Source: Cichorium intybus
Lineage: Eukaryota; Streptophyta; Magnoliopsida; Asterales; Asteraceae
DNA: 64,000 bases
Assembly: GCA_023525715.1 (NCBI GenBank)
Contig: CM042011.1
Span: 61,216,354-61,280,353 of the forward strand
Reading direction: 5' to 3'
Under the pieces are notes generated by a model. The model did no database searches. It saw only the letters and a list, made by a program, of their open reading frames with translations, and was not told the DNA's origin. Below, one piece after another: positions 13,247 through 25,592 of this stretch (position 1 is its first letter; each line of letters begins with the position of its first letter). Made by a program: the position numbers and the translations under genes.

Positions 13247-13499
13247 TTATGGAAGGCTGTTTGGTTCTAAGGATGCAAATCCCATGAGAAATAAGAGGAA
13301 TGGAAAATATGTTTAAGCATAAAGAAAATGTTCATGATGAAACACAAAATAACATAACTTTCCTAACAAAGAAAATAAATAATAAAGAGATTGAAATTAA
13401 TTATGGCGATACAAAAATAGTAAGGAGTTAATGAAAAGAGGTTATACAAGCTGAATTAACCTTTATTAATAACAGAACGGTTTTTAGACCCACTATACT

Positions 13500-14945
13500 C
13501 ATACTTGGAGTTGTGAAACCATTGGGTTACATATAGATTATGAAGAAACATATTCTCTCGTTGCTCATGGTTTTTCTCAAAGACTGAGAATCAACTATGA
13601 AGAAACATATTCTCCCGTTATGGACTCAATCACTTTTAGATATTTAATTAGTGTAGTAGTTTTTGAAAATTTAGATATGCATCTTATGGATGTTGTTACA
13701 TCTTACTTATATGGATCACTCAATAGTGATATGTATATGAAAATCCCCGAAGGATTTGGAATGCCAGAAGCATTGAGGGCAAACCTGAAACAAATATATT
13801 CCATCAAACTTTGAAAACTGTTGTATGGTTTAAAACAATGTAAACGTATGTAGTACAATCATTTGAGTGATTATTTGAAGCAAAGACTATAAAAAACAAT
13901 ATTATTTGTCCATGTGTATTTATTAAAAAAAACAACATCTGTATATGTGATAATAGTTATCTATGTGGATAATTTGAACTTTATTAGGACGAATAAAGAA
14001 ATCCTTCAATTGATTGAATTTTTAAAGAAAGAATTTGAAATGAAAGATCTTGGGAATACCAAATATTGTCTTGCTTTATAGATTGAGCATATGCTAAATG
14101 GGATACTTGTGCATCAATCAATCTATACGGAAAGGGTCTTGAAATGTTTTAATATGGATAGTGCCAAGCCCTTAAGCTTTAATGGTTGTTAGATCACTAA
14201 ATATTGACAAATATCCATATCGCCCCTGTGAAGAAAATGAAGAAGTTTTTGGTCCAAAAGTACCATATCTTAATGCAATTGGAGCTCTTATGTATTAATT
14301 GTACTAGATCTGGCATTTCTTTTGCAGTAAATCTATTAGCAAGATTTAGTTCATCTCCGACAAATATACATTGGAACATGATCAAGCACATATTTCGATA
14401 CATTCGAGGAACTACTTATTTATGTTTATTCTTTCCTAGCAGTTCATAATAAGGCCTGATTGGTTATGCATATGTAGGTTACTTGCATGATCCTCGTAAA
14501 GCTAAATCTCAAACTGGATATGAATTCATGAATGAAGGTACTGCAATTTCTTGGCATTCTCAAAAGTAAGCACTTGTTGCCATGTCTTCAAATCATACAG
14601 AAGTATGATGCTAAATGAAGCTAGCAAATAATATGCATGGTTAAGATCAATGACACAATTTATCTTGACTTCTTGTGGAGTATATTAAAATAAAGCTCCA
14701 ACTCTAATCTCTGAAGTAATGTATCATGTGTCACTCATTTTGAAAAAGGATACATCAAGAGCGACATGACAAAACATATTCCTCCAATGTTTTTCGAAGA
14801 CATTCAAAGCTTATAATGGACCATCGGGTTGAACTAAAATATGTTCAATCTAGTAACATATATTTTCAAAAAGGCACTTCCTACCAAGATCTTCAAAAAC
14901 ATGTTCATGGTATTGGAATGCGATATCTACAAAACACGTAATGGA
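13500..14945 (+). pseudogene. Decayed Ty1/copia pol (RT, RNase H, 3' end)
   Basis: Plus-strand translation with several stops and shifts shows copia landmarks in order. A YEETYSPV segment lies at about 13590-13620. RT follows, with MKIPEGFG (about 13737-13762) and a catalytic box decayed to YVDN (about 13959-13970). LLARFSS is at about 14332-14352. The RNase H-like AKSQTGYEF and ISWHSQK are at about 14500-14568. A C-terminal GMRYLQNT-like tail is at about 14915-14935. It is followed by a purine-rich GAGGGGAGTC at 14963. The 5' half (gag, protease, integrase) is absent. Confidence 0.8.
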
Positions 14946-15300
14946 TATTAAATATCTAAATGAGGGGAGTCAACAATACACTACACTATTTTTCCCTTCA
15001 TTAAATTTTTTTTCCTACTGGGTTTTCTTTACCAAAGATTTTTAATGAGAAAGTACTTTAAAGTTAAACTCTGATTTGGAATCATGTCATTCAAGGGTAG
15101 TGTTACAAGTAATTAGTGAATGACAACATATTCACATCACTTTCATGACAACACTTCCACTTATTATTTAAACATCTAAAAAATACACATCTCATATACA
15201 CTTTCATAAGTGATATAAACTCTCTCTACTCTCTCCAAGCTTACTTTTTCTCCATCTAAATTCTGAGTTTTTAATTTGTTTAAACTTGTAGTGATAGGCC
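14946..15300 (+). repeat. Probable 3' LTR remnant of decayed copia
   Basis: The purine tract ATGAGGGGAGTCAA precedes a segment with the stereotyped TTTTTCCCT, CTGGGTTTTC and TTTAATGAG words of copia 3' ends. A CT-rich stretch ends near 15250. Terminal TG..CA limits were not resolved. Confidence 0.45.
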
Positions 15301-15389
15301 GAATTTACAATACACACACACACACGCGCGTATAACGTGCAAGCAACTAAACTCAAAAGTTCAAGGTAGTGTTGTATCTATCCTTACGG

Positions 15390-15540
15390 GTGTTTAAAAC
15401 CAGATATCCGAAAATTTCTAAAATCACTATCCGAATTTCGGATATCTGAAAATCGGATATCCGAATTTCGAATATCTGAAAATCCAGATATCCAAAATTT
15501 CGGACAATTTCGAATCGGATTTGTGGATATTTGGATCGGA
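15390..15540. repeat. Degenerate GGATATCCGAA repeat
   Basis: Six or more near-palindromic words of the type CGGATATCCGAAATTT occur in about 150 bp, separated by T/A-rich spacers. Function is unknown. Confidence 0.6.
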
Positions 15541-15873
15541 TATTTAGATCTATATATTTCTAAACGCCCTTATCTATCCCTACCTCCTCTCCTTTCCATG
15601 AACTCATATCAAAGTTATATCAGTTTTTTTCTTTTTTCTCATTTTTCCCTAATTTCTCTAAACACTATAAATGATATTGCCTATTTCAATTTAGATGATC
15701 AACGTTCCTAAAGCTTTGTAAAAAATATAGAATACGATAAATGATAACATACTTTTACCATTATACAATACATGGCTATTTATGGATTATGACGGTTGGT
15801 CGGGACTAACAATAACAACCTTCGTATACTTGCAAATGAGGACTAAATTACTAATTAGTTATTACCCATTTTA
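15541..15873. other. Unassigned AT-rich sequence
   Basis: No gene, RNA or repeat is recognised. It ends in the 9-bp target duplication of the next element. Confidence 0.4.
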
Positions 15874-17099
15874 GAGTAAATTACAGTTTTAGTCCCTGTG
15901 GTTGACCCATTTTTACAGTTTTGGTCATCCTTTTAAAATCTCACGTTCTTGGTCCTGTGGTGGCACAAAAATAGCAAATCTGGTCCCTGTGGTGCCCTTG
16001 TCCATGTGAAAAGACCAATATATCCTTATTATTTCTTTTTTGTTTTTCTTATAATGTAAAGTTTATTAAATTAATTAAAAAAACAAAAACCCAACCCCTT
16101 TTCCGTTTCTCTATCTCAAACACGAATCCCATATGTGTCATCCCCGATCGGTCGCCGGAGAACGCTTCATCCCCATCATCACCGTCCACCCACGCCTACC
16201 GGAGATTCCCACCACCATGCTGGACTCAAGATTAAGCACTAGCTCTGATCCAAGCCTATTGGGAGAGATGGTACGCCCTCCGCCGTAGGTACCTTCGCAC
16301 CACTGACTCGGATGCGGTCGCAGAAGAGGTAGGCCGGATATGTCCTGGCACAGTACCACCTAAGACATCTAACCAATGCCGCCACAAGATTGATCCGTTA
16401 AAAATCAACCAATCCGCCCTTACCGGTGAATCTCTTCTAGTAAATAAAAAATCCTTACGATGAGGTTTTCTCTGGTTCGACTCGCAAGCAAGGTGAAATT
16501 GAAGCCATTGTCATCGTGACCGGTGTGCATAATTTCTTCAGTAAAGCTGCACATCTTGTCGACAGCACCGTCACTCTGATTTAGAACTCCGTCTCGTGGT
16601 CGAAAACCTAATCAGCCTCATGAAACGAGACCACTCTCAGGTTCGTCCATTTCATTGTACTGTATGAAGTAGTTTGTAAATAAGTGATAGGGATTTTCAG
16701 TTTTACATGTAATTTTGTTAATTATCGTGCTTAAATTACACAATTCTGACTTTTGAGCTCTATGGTGAATCGAATTGCCAATTGAATCAGGAAGTTCTCA
16801 GCTAGTTGATACTTTGTGTTCATGGATGATGTGATATATGTAATCTTGACAATGTAAACCATGCTAATACAAGAATAGATGATGGACTATAAATTGCTGA
16901 ACAATCCGTTATCAAATACACTAACATCAGCACCTATTTGGACATGAAGCATTCCATAAGATTCAATGTGTTAGAATTGGATCCCTCTACAGGAATTGGA
17001 TCCGATCAAGCAACGAATTCTCCGTTTTGGTCACCGGAGCAGCCAGGTTCGTTGGGTTTTGGTCACCGGAGCAGTCGGGTTTGTGCTAGGGACAAATAC

Positions 17100-17145
<46 letters not shown>

Positions 17146-17358
17146 TGGCGTTTTGGTTTATTTTTTCTTTTTTTAATTGATTTAATAAATAATAGATTAA
17201 AAGAAAAAAAATAAAAAAATATATTTTAGTCTTTTTACTTGGCCAAAAGACCAAAAGTGCAAGATTTTGGCCACCATAGGAACCATCAACGTGAAATTTA
17301 AAAAAAATGACTATTTCTGTAAAAACGTGTACCACAGAACCAAAATTGTAATTTACTC
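15874..17358. mobile_element. Non-autonomous Mutator-like element (1485 bp)
   Basis: It starts GAGTAAATTACAGTTTTAGT and ends CAAAATTGTAATTTACTC, inverted terminal repeats of about 28 bp. Perfect 9-bp duplications CCCATTTTA flank it (15865-15873 and 17359-17367), the hallmark of Mutator-like transposition. The interior has moderately GC-rich sequence (about 16090-16620) and a (GA)n tract at 17103-17142, but no transposase. The interior might be captured host sequence (Pack-MULE); no source gene was recognised. Confidence 0.85.
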
Positions 17359-17417
17359 CCCATTTTATTTATACCATGTCACTGTAGCTAGTGTCGTATG
17401 CATTTTCGATGTTGTGG

Positions 17418-17423
<6 letters not shown>

Positions 17424-17489
<66 letters not shown>
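17424..17489. repeat. (AT)n microsatellite
   Basis: Uninterrupted TA run of about 65 bp at the left border of a Helitron-like repeat unit. Confidence 0.95.
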
Positions 17490-17490
<1 letters not shown>

Positions 17491-17903
17491 CAAATTCGGT
17501 TCTCCTCAGAGTAATATTCATTTCAGTTTGCTTATTCCAGAATCATAACTACTAATTTAAGATCATAGTATAATTGTTAAAACATTTGATACAAAATGCA
17601 AATAAGCTTCTATTTGGAAATAGCAATTTTGATTCTTCTTATAGCAAACTTTCATATTTACGTTTTTTCTCCTCAACTAATTTCAAATTAATTAATTTCA
17701 TCCCTATTTATTATAAAGTTATATTATTGGTATTTCGTAAGTTACGATTTCGGTCCATTATTATATTTTAAAGTTATATTTACGTTCCTTACATAATTTA
17801 TTTTTTATCGAGCTGCGTTTTTCTATGTACCGGGCTTCTGCAAAATCGCGCGGACAGTTTAAACACTAGTTTTGTTTAATTTAGCCCTTACTTTAATATA
17901 TTT

Positions 17904-17963
<60 letters not shown>

Positions 17964-18353
17964 GCAAATCCGCCTCTACTCACATATTCAACTATTCATT
18001 TGTTTTCCCCTTTTCTAGAACCATAACTACTAAATTCAGATTATACTATAATTTTTAAAACATTTTGATTCAAGTTCCAAATAAGTTTCTATTTGGAAAT
18101 AGCAATTTTGATTCTTCTTATAGCAAACTTTTATATTTACGTTTTTTCCCCTCAACTAATTTCTAATTAATTCTTTTCATCTCTATTTATTATAAAATTA
18201 TATTTTTGGTATTTCGTAAGTTACAATTCCGGCCCCTTATTATATTTGAAAGTTACATTTTTCGTCCCTTATATAATTTGTTTTTTATCGAGCTACATTT
18301 TTCAATATACCGGGTTTCCGCAGCATCGCACGGACAGTCCAAAACTAGTTCGA
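17490..18353 (+). mobile_element. Two tandem Helitron-like 3' segments
   Basis: Two roughly 390-bp segments, 17490-17876 and 17962-18353, are clear diverged copies of each other. Each begins right after an (AT)n tract with ATAGCAAATTC/CGC and ends in ACCGGG...TCGCGCGGA or TCGCACGGA followed by CTAGT. The GC-rich imperfect stem just before CTAG|T is the form of Helitron 3' ends. No helicase is seen. They may be non-autonomous copies or fragments. Confidence 0.5.
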
Positions 18354-18525
18354 TTAATAAATCACGTTTTCTGATATTTTTGATATAAATAAAAATGCTT
18401 GGGATCAGGATACGATCTGCCAACGGCAGATCGGACTCGTTATCCAGTAACAACTTTGCTTTGCGTGTAACCGCCAAACTTCCCTTCCCTTTGGGGTTTG
18501 CTCTATCATGCAATTTGTCGAACAT

Positions 18526-18705
18526 ATGGTGGGCAAAATAGGTGTATGGATCCCCTAATGTCCAAATATCTCCAAGATGAGCTCGCGAAACGGACTTTAA
18601 ATTGACCACTAAGGTACGTTTCTTCCTCCCTTGATTACAACATTAAAAACGATTTGTATTTTGGTGGCTAACTTCTCTAATCAGCCATTGTTAACCCGTG
18701 TGCTT
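18526..18705 (+). pseudogene. Deleted duplicate of the HPR2-type reductase
   Basis: The start codon region (18526) matches the reductase at 11367 for about 60 bp. It then jumps to the last codons of exon 1 (TTTAAATTGACCACTAAG), keeps the GTACGTTTCTTCC intron start and about 40 bp of intron, and jumps again to the end of exon 2 (GGCTAACTTCTCTAATCAGC). Downstream similarity to the parental 3' flank continues to about 18900. Retained intron sequence shows a DNA-level duplication, not a retrocopy. Two internal deletions remove the NAD-binding and catalytic parts, so no enzyme can be made. Confidence 0.88.
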
Positions 18706-18964
18706 TTTTTATTCTTGACCTTTTACTATCATGTCATGATTATTATCGTTAGTAAGTAAACTATTTTGATTTTTTCTTCGATTCGGGGTAAAAGAAAACA
18801 GAATACATCATACAGTAGTAATCTGCATTACAAAAACCAACAATATACAACTAAACTGCATATCCGGTATCCCTAACATTAGCTATTACACAAGATATGA
18901 ACACAGATTTTACCTAATTTTTTGTGGGTTTTTGATAATTTAAGAGATCTTGCAGTGGATATGG

Positions 18965-19389
18965 TTAGGAAGATGAAGAAAGAGAAGAAGCCCCTTTGAA
19001 GATGAGGAAACTGAGTGTCTCGAGTGTGAAGTAGATGAAAGTCCCTTTGGTGTGAGTGAAGAAACATCCAAAATTTGATCCCACCACACATTGCCATCCG
19101 TTCCCATACTCCTTGTCAAACTCCTGTCACCATTTTATCCATTTCCATATCATAAAAATACTCAAAAACTTTCATTTTTTTTCAAGATTCACACAACCCA
19201 GATGCATATACATACATACGTATACATATAGAGATTAAAAAAAAAATAGACCTTTTTGATGTGGGCAGCAATGGATTTGCAGTCAAGAACATCAAAGAGA
19301 TCCAGAGCTTCAGAAGCATAAGCCATGGCGTGGATCTGCATCTTGATTGGCATGTCTGTGTCGTCTACCAGTGCTTTTCCTTCTAACAT
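18965..19389 (-). CDS. Dynein light chain, LC8 type
   Basis: Two exons on the minus strand: 19389-19252 (46 codons) and 19123-18965 (52 residues plus stop), joined in phase 0 over a 128-bp intron with GT donor and ACAG acceptor. Together they make a 98-residue protein. Exon 1 shows DTDMP, KMQ, ALDLFDV and SIAAHIKK. Exon 2 begins EFDKEYGNGWQCVVG and contains the conserved FGCFFTH and FIYFTLE segments and a FLIFKG end. These are the signature blocks of LC8/DYNLL, a small homodimeric hub that binds short linear motifs. Plants lack dynein heavy chains, so the role is probably as a dimerising adaptor, for example at nuclear pores. The tail after FKG is Ser-rich. The core frame is intact. Confidence 0.92.
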
Positions 19390-19678
19390 CTTTTTTTTTT
19401 CTCTCTTTTATCCAGAAATTAGGAGGTTTTGAAGGAATAAAAAGACACAGGCGTTTATGTGATAAGGTAAAATGATAAAAGAAAAGATAGAAAATTGGAT
19501 TTATAGATGCGGGAGAAAAGTAGTGATTAGATGATTTCATACTCATCCACTTTTTGTCCATAACTTTCTTAGAAATGTAAAAATGGGTGACGTTATTTCA
19601 GGCAGAGTCTAGAGCAATCCATTTCAGTGAGATGATATATATCGATGTAATACTGTGTATTTTTTGTATTTTAATTAA
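19390..19678 (-). promoter_or_regulatory. Upstream region of the LC8 gene
   Basis: Holds the presumed 5' UTR (pyrimidine-rich on the plus strand, 19390-19405) and promoter of the minus-strand gene. No specific element could be assigned with confidence. Confidence 0.35.
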
Positions 19679-19849
19679 GAGAAATTGTTTTTATTCCTAC
19701 ATTTTATTCCTACTAATATTTCTATCCAAGTTAAATTGTGACATGTGTATTATAATATTATTAATTTTCTTAAGTATGACATTTGTCATAATTTCACATT
19801 GGTAGGAATATGGATAGGAATAAAAGATAGGAATCAATACAATTACTCT
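19679..19849. mobile_element. Small MITE with 8-bp target duplication
   Basis: The 171-bp element has TTATTCCTAC on the left and GGATAGGAATAAAA on the right as inverted subterminal repeats. TTAATTAA flanks both sides (19671-19678 and 19850-19857). The target site is itself palindromic, so the duplication is suggestive rather than proof. Confidence 0.6.
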
Positions 19850-20049
19850 TTAATTAATACACCAATTTTAATTTTGGTGGGACTTAAAAAGTAAGGGGCA
19901 AGTAGAACTCACTTAAAAGGAGTTAATTTGGTTTTTTGTTGGATATCATACAAAATTTAATAAAAGATCAAATGAATGAAAAGTTGCCCAAAATATATCT
20001 ATATGTTTATAATTGTGTAAGTCATGTTCGACAGACAAATACTGTAGTT

Positions 20050-22010
20050 TTATCTTTAAGGGCAAATTTAAAAAAAATACATTAAATTTCAAAAAAGTTT
20101 GATTTTGACATGTGTTATTTCTTTTTTTCAATTAAGTCACTATTAAATCATTAGTTTTCAATTTTGTTTCAATCTAAACTATTTGACCGGACAACCCGGT
20201 TATCAGCTGACGTGCCATGGTAACGTATCGGCCTTTAATGATGTGATGCTGACATGACATGATGTGGTGGCATCTAGATGTCAAAATTGAAAACTTTATG
20301 ACTTAATTGGAAAAAATTATAAAATTAGTGACTTAATTGAAAAAAAAAATAACAAAGTGTTAAAATCGAATTTTTTTGAAAACATAGTGTTTTTTTTTTT
20401 AATTTTCTCAAAAAACTAATCAAAAGGGTTTCAAAATATTTAATTGATAAGAAGTACTAAAATAAATAAAATATGAATAATGAGCCATTTTTTCGAAATG
20501 GTAAGATAGAGATATATTTGGAATATTTATAATAATCAAAAGGTTTGCGCATAACTAAAAGGACATATATGTCAAGTTTATTGAAAAGAATTTAATTTAC
20601 GAGACTAATGAAACATTAAGGGAGTAAATTGGAAATTTCGTAAATCAATAATGAATACATGAATGCCTTCAAAAGCTCTCTTTTCAGAATAACACTTGAA
20701 GTCACAAACTTTCGTTGTTGTCAGACCTCATACGACCGGAGTTAACACTATTCATACACACACACACAAAAAACACACTGTATGTATTTGAAACTCCCAG
20801 TAACCACAACTTTCATAGGATTACATTTTCCATAAAAACAAAACCGCCCACCATATAACTCTTATCTTCTTAATACCGAATAGTTCACTTAATAGACAGT
20901 CATACTAACATCGCAACCTCACACACTATATTCATGTGTCTATGAATAACACACCACCAAATATAACAAGGCAGCACCAAATGCCATCGAGAACTTGCCA
21001 AAAGTTACATAGGAAACCCATCCAGGAATATTTTCTAACAATAACCCTCGAATGGATCTCGTCAATCCCACCCTCTCGATATTTTTTCCTTCCTCGCTCT
21101 TGTTACTATCTTGTTTCATATCTCTCTGTATTGTTTAAATCGAAACTTCATCCCTGGAGAACGTCAATTTGCAAAGGTACTTTGGCCCTTCCCATTATGT
21201 TGCTCTTGACGTCAACACGACTTGTTGGGACATCTCTAAAGAATCAGTGATGTCTCATTGGAGTTGGACACCACAATTTAGCTTCCTTTCTCCCTACCAT
21301 CAAGTACTCGCTCTCTTTTCTAATTGTGGAAGGCGTCTCGTTGTGCCTCTTGGGTTTTCATGCGGTAATCAAGGGTCGGGCAAAAAAAACGTAACGATTA
21401 TGAGTAGATTTCCTCAAGACGTCCATATCACATGTGTATAGATCGGGAACACCTGCGTATAGGTTACTGTGAAAAGTTACGCATGAAAACTTTATTTTCA
21501 AAACTTAAATCTCAATGTACATCTTTACTCATCTGATGTTTCATTAGTCTCGTAAATTCAATTCCTTTTAATAACCTTGACATAAATGTCATTTTACTTA
21601 TACTCTAACCTTTTTGTTATTTTAAGTATTCTAATTATAACATCTATCTCACCATTTCGATAAAACGGCTCCTTGAATATTTATTTATTTTTCTAATTTT
21701 ATCAATTAAATATTTTGAAACGCATCTAATTAGTTTTTGGCTAATTTCAAAAAAGACACTAAGTTTTTAGAACATTTCGATTTTGAGACTGTTATTTTTT
21801 TCAATTAAGTCACTAAGTTTTTAATTTTTTTTCCAATTAAGTCACTATGTTTTTAATTTTGTTTCAATTTTAACACCTAAGTGTCACGTCACCATTTCAT
21901 GTCAGCATTACATCATCAAAGACTGACATGTCACCATGCCACATCAGTTGGCAACCGGGTTGACCGATCAAATGGTCAATATTGAAATAAAATTGAAAAC
22001 ATAGTGGTAA
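20050..22010. repeat. Large imperfect inverted repeat, arms about 500-600 bp
   Basis: The left arm (about 20050-20640) and right arm (about 21535-22010) are reverse complements over most of their length. Mirrored marks include TTCATTAGTCTCGTAAATT, AATTAAATATTTTGAAA, CAATTAAGTCACTA words and a GGTTGACCGATCAAATGG-like segment. Arms show substitutions and small gaps. The spacer of about 900 bp contains short open frames with no recognisable family. It may be a long-TIR MULE or a foldback element; no clean target duplication was found. Confidence 0.75.
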
Positions 22011-22885
22011 GTAAACATATCCGATTCTTGATATTAATGTGATTTTATGTTGGTTGTTAAGTACTATTAAGTGTATGAGTGTATAATATGGAATTGAATG
22101 GATTTGGTGTAAAAGTTGGAAAAGACAGGATATCTGGTAAAATGAACCTCCTGTCTAGGAGACAGCGTCGTGAGATTTATAGGGTAGCGACGTTATGGTT
22201 AAGTAGGATGTCTTAATTGAAATGAATCTGGAAGTAGAATGTTAAGAACTTAGCGACGTTAAATTGGGTGGATAGCGACACGAGTCGTGAGTAGCAACGC
22301 TACGGCATGTGGATAACGTCGCTACGGCATGTGGATAGCGTCGCTAGCCTCTGAATGGATTAATTCACTTAAGTGACATAAGTCGGTCATTTAGTTAGAA
22401 TCGGATACCAAAATCAATCTCAGGCGAAATGATGGTGGATTCTTGAATGACAAATATGTTTCTAGATGAATAAGTTATCTATAACATTGCTTTAAAGCAG
22501 TTCTTTCTAAAGCAAATATCAAATCTGCGTGAAAAATTTAAAAGTGTAAACCTTGGAGCCTGGAGGCAACAGATATAGTGTTAAGCCTTTTATTTTATTT
22601 TTATTGTTTAAGTTTGTCAAACTTTTTTGGTATCATCTAATATGCGTATCAATTATTATACCAGTACTTGTTATAAACTAAAACTTGAAGTTATTTTATA
22701 TATGTCATTAATATCACTTTAAATATAAAATAAATTATGATAACAAAAGCTATGAAAAAATGGCAATGACTACATACTAATTCAAAGCATATTCAAGACC
22801 GACAATAACTATTACACGTGTCCATGATATATAATTGATGATGAAAATAATAGATTAGGTTATTTTTATAATTTATTTTTTAAAA
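22011..22885. other. LTR-like sequence with TAGCGACG repeats, then unassigned
   Basis: At 22165-22350 the words TAGCGACGTT, TAGCAACGCTAC and AACGTCGCTACGGCATGTGG recur, a GC-rich word pattern like that in the U3 of the window's LTRs. No TG..CA limits or coding sequence are seen. 22400-22885 holds nothing recognisable. Confidence 0.4.
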
Positions 22886-23497
22886 TCTATATCTATATAT
22901 CTTATAATTGAAGCATATTTTCAAGTACCACATTGATTTGAAACTCCCATATCTTTTCATATTTCCAATGATTTTCCAAATGTCTTATTAATAATGTTTA
23001 CTAATTTGTTTAAAATAATCATATGTTACAATCATTTAAACTAAGTGTATATTTTTCAATCATCTATCACACATTGCTTCAAATACATATATGTCATTTT
23101 CTCATTCTCTTATATAATACAATTCATTTGCTTCCATTATCCATCAAACTTGATCTTTCAAGTCTATTATTAATTAGTGATCATTTTATCATAAAAAATA
23201 TTTTTATCGCAAGTTTTAAAAGATTTTTACTATTTAGTTTCAACTCTAAAAAGTATTGAAACTCATAAGTAAAAATTAAAATTATTTAAAACTTTTAAAA
23301 ACTTAACTAGGTTGAAAGTTTATAGTACGCCGTTTTTAAAAAGTGACACCGATGTAAACATTTTACGATTCACCAATATGTATATACGTAGAAATTTTAA
23401 AATTACTTAAAACTTTTAAAAACTTGACAATGTTTGAAGTTTATAGTATGTCGTTTGTAAAAAAAAAGACATCGTATAAATATTTTTCTATTGACAA

Positions 23498-23538
<41 letters not shown>

Positions 23539-24053
23539 GAAATTTTCAAATCTTAATGTTTTAACTATCTATTATAAAGGAGATCATTCAAAACATTGTG
23601 TTCAAAATTAATAATTTATTTTTTACCATATCATGTTGATATTTTTCTTTGTCTCATATCGTTTCACGCATTTATCTAACATTTCTTCTTTCACTTATGT
23701 AACACCCGGCTTTTTAAAACAAAATACACCCAAAAAATTTCAACTTTTAAACACAGTTTCAAACATTCAAAACCAACTATTTAGGTGTATAAGTTATACA
23801 AAAGGGTACAAGTGTATCAAGGAGTACATAACAAAAGTAAACTCCTTCTAAGTCGGGCTGCTACCACGAAAAGTCCTATCCATGAGCTACATCTTTACTC
23901 TTAGCAGGGGCACGCTCACCTGCAGGGACAATTCACACATATACTGTGAGCCATAAAGCTCAATGAGTAATCACATAAACAGTTTAACGTGTATATATAT
24001 AATTAAGTTATCAAAACTCAAAACAATGTACATCCCTGTTTGTATCAACATTT

Positions 24054-24222
24054 GGATATCAATCCAATCTCCTAGCCACAAGGGCCGTTATTATTTGGAT
24101 ATCACATCCAATCTCGTAGCCACGAAGGCCGTTAACATTTGGATACGGAATCCAATCTCCTAGCCACGAAGGCCGTTAACATTTGGATACGGAATCCAAT
24201 CTCCTGGCCACAGAGGCCGTTA
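24054..24222 (-). repeat. 44-bp tandem repeat in solo LTR, four copies
   Basis: Units start at 24054, 24097, 24141 and 24185. Each has GGATA...AATCCAATCTC then TAGCCACGAAGGCCGTTA. It matches in position the arrays in the LTRs at 271-655 and 3440-3830. Confidence 0.9.
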
Positions 24223-24487
24223 TACCATCAATTGGGTAACTTAACTAACTTCTAGGTTACCATTTCAAATGCTAAAGCTACATCAAATTTCAAGGGTTCA
24301 TTCAATACGTATCATATTAGATATAGTACAGATTACTCACCTGGTGTTGAAGATTTATACGATCTAAGCCAATATCACAAAAGTTACAACGATCCTTTAA
24401 GGTCTCCCAGCACCTACATAATCACATTTACACCAAGCAAAGGTGAATACTTTGATTTTCAATCATCCAAACTTGTAACTCGATTAC

Positions 24488-25587
24488 TGACAACGCCTAG
24501 TGATATCAAGTATTTTAGGCGTTGTTGAGCCCTGTTCTTGGTAAAATTATATCAAATATGCATGGGTATTCTCACTTTTCGTGCCAGGACTTGTCTGGAG
24601 AAAAAGAACAGAAACAGGGACTAAAAGTGTACAAAAGGAAAAAGTATGGAAAGAATGAAAAATCAAGAGAAGACGTACGCGCGCCGCGGATTTATCTTCT
24701 GCGCGACGCGGGCGTAAGGCGGTGGAACACATTTGAATGACGAAAAAACGGGGAACGGATAAGTACGCGCGCCGTGGATTTCACTTATGCGCGGCGCGGT
24801 CACGGGAAATTTGCAACTATAAATAGAGGCATTTCCAGCCGAAAACCCGAGCAAAGACCGGGGGTAAACATCGACCTAGAAGCTCTTTGACTCGAGGATT
24901 CTATTTCAGAAGCTATCATTTGGTATTTTCATGTTTTAGATTTTATTTCATTTTAGTTAAACGTTTGTAAGCTTTGAGTTGAATCTTTGGGTGTGACAAC
25001 CATTGATCTTCAGCTTAGGGTTCTGTTTTTAGTATTGTTGGGTTACTGATTTGATGTTGGATATTGGTTTGAGTGAATGAAATCATTCGGTTACATTAAA
25101 TATTGATTTTTCGGTATTTTGGATGTTAGTTTGTGTTTTGATTGTTTGTTTGTGTGTGGATTTTGTTTGTGACTTGGTTGGGACTGTTTCCCTTCGCTGA
25201 AAACAGTAGCTAACTCGGTTAGGTTGAGCATTAAATCTTAGCTAGTACTTGTTCAAGTAGAACTCTAGTTATTAGCTATTTTATGCTATGTTTGGTTTTG
25301 CTAGTTTGGATGCCTTCAATTGCTTCTGATTCAGAGATGTACTTCTGAGTTCAGAAAGTAACTAGGTCATTTGGACATAGCTAAGCTTGGCTTGGGTATT
25401 TGAATATTGTTTCAAGGTAGAAAGATAGAAATTAGTTCCTCCGACTATAGCTGTGACACTATTAGTTGGTAATCTCTCATCTAGGCTAACCACGTAGCTC
25501 TTGTGGATCGACCCTGACTCCACTATACTAGTGAATGTTAGGTTATCTCTTATTTTTGACCGCATGACGACCTCTGCGTGCACGTCA
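24488..25587 (+). repeat. LTR 1 of Athila-derived element
   Basis: 1100 bp, TGACAACGCC...TGCACGTCA. Matches LTR 2 at a constant offset of 5460 with about four differences noticed by eye. Contains GC-rich words just upstream of TATAAATAG at 24818. Confidence 0.88.
24818..24826 (+). promoter_or_regulatory. TATA box of Athila-derived LTR
   Basis: TATAAATAG lies about 20-145 bp downstream of CGTACGCGCGCCGCGG-type words. The same box is repeated in LTR 2 at 30278-30286. Confidence 0.7.
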
Positions 25588-25592
25588 AATTT

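Noticed and set aside
18253..18609. 118-residue minus-strand frame
   Set aside because: Runs antisense through the deleted reductase copy; composition gives no sign of coding.
20936..21441. Two overlapping frames of 104 and 90 residues in the inverted-repeat spacer
   Set aside because: No recognisable motif and overlapping different frames; kept only as part of the inverted-repeat finding.
24522..24854. Short frames repeated in both Athila LTRs
   Set aside because: Lie across promoter and TATA box of the LTR; their repetition only reflects LTR duplication.
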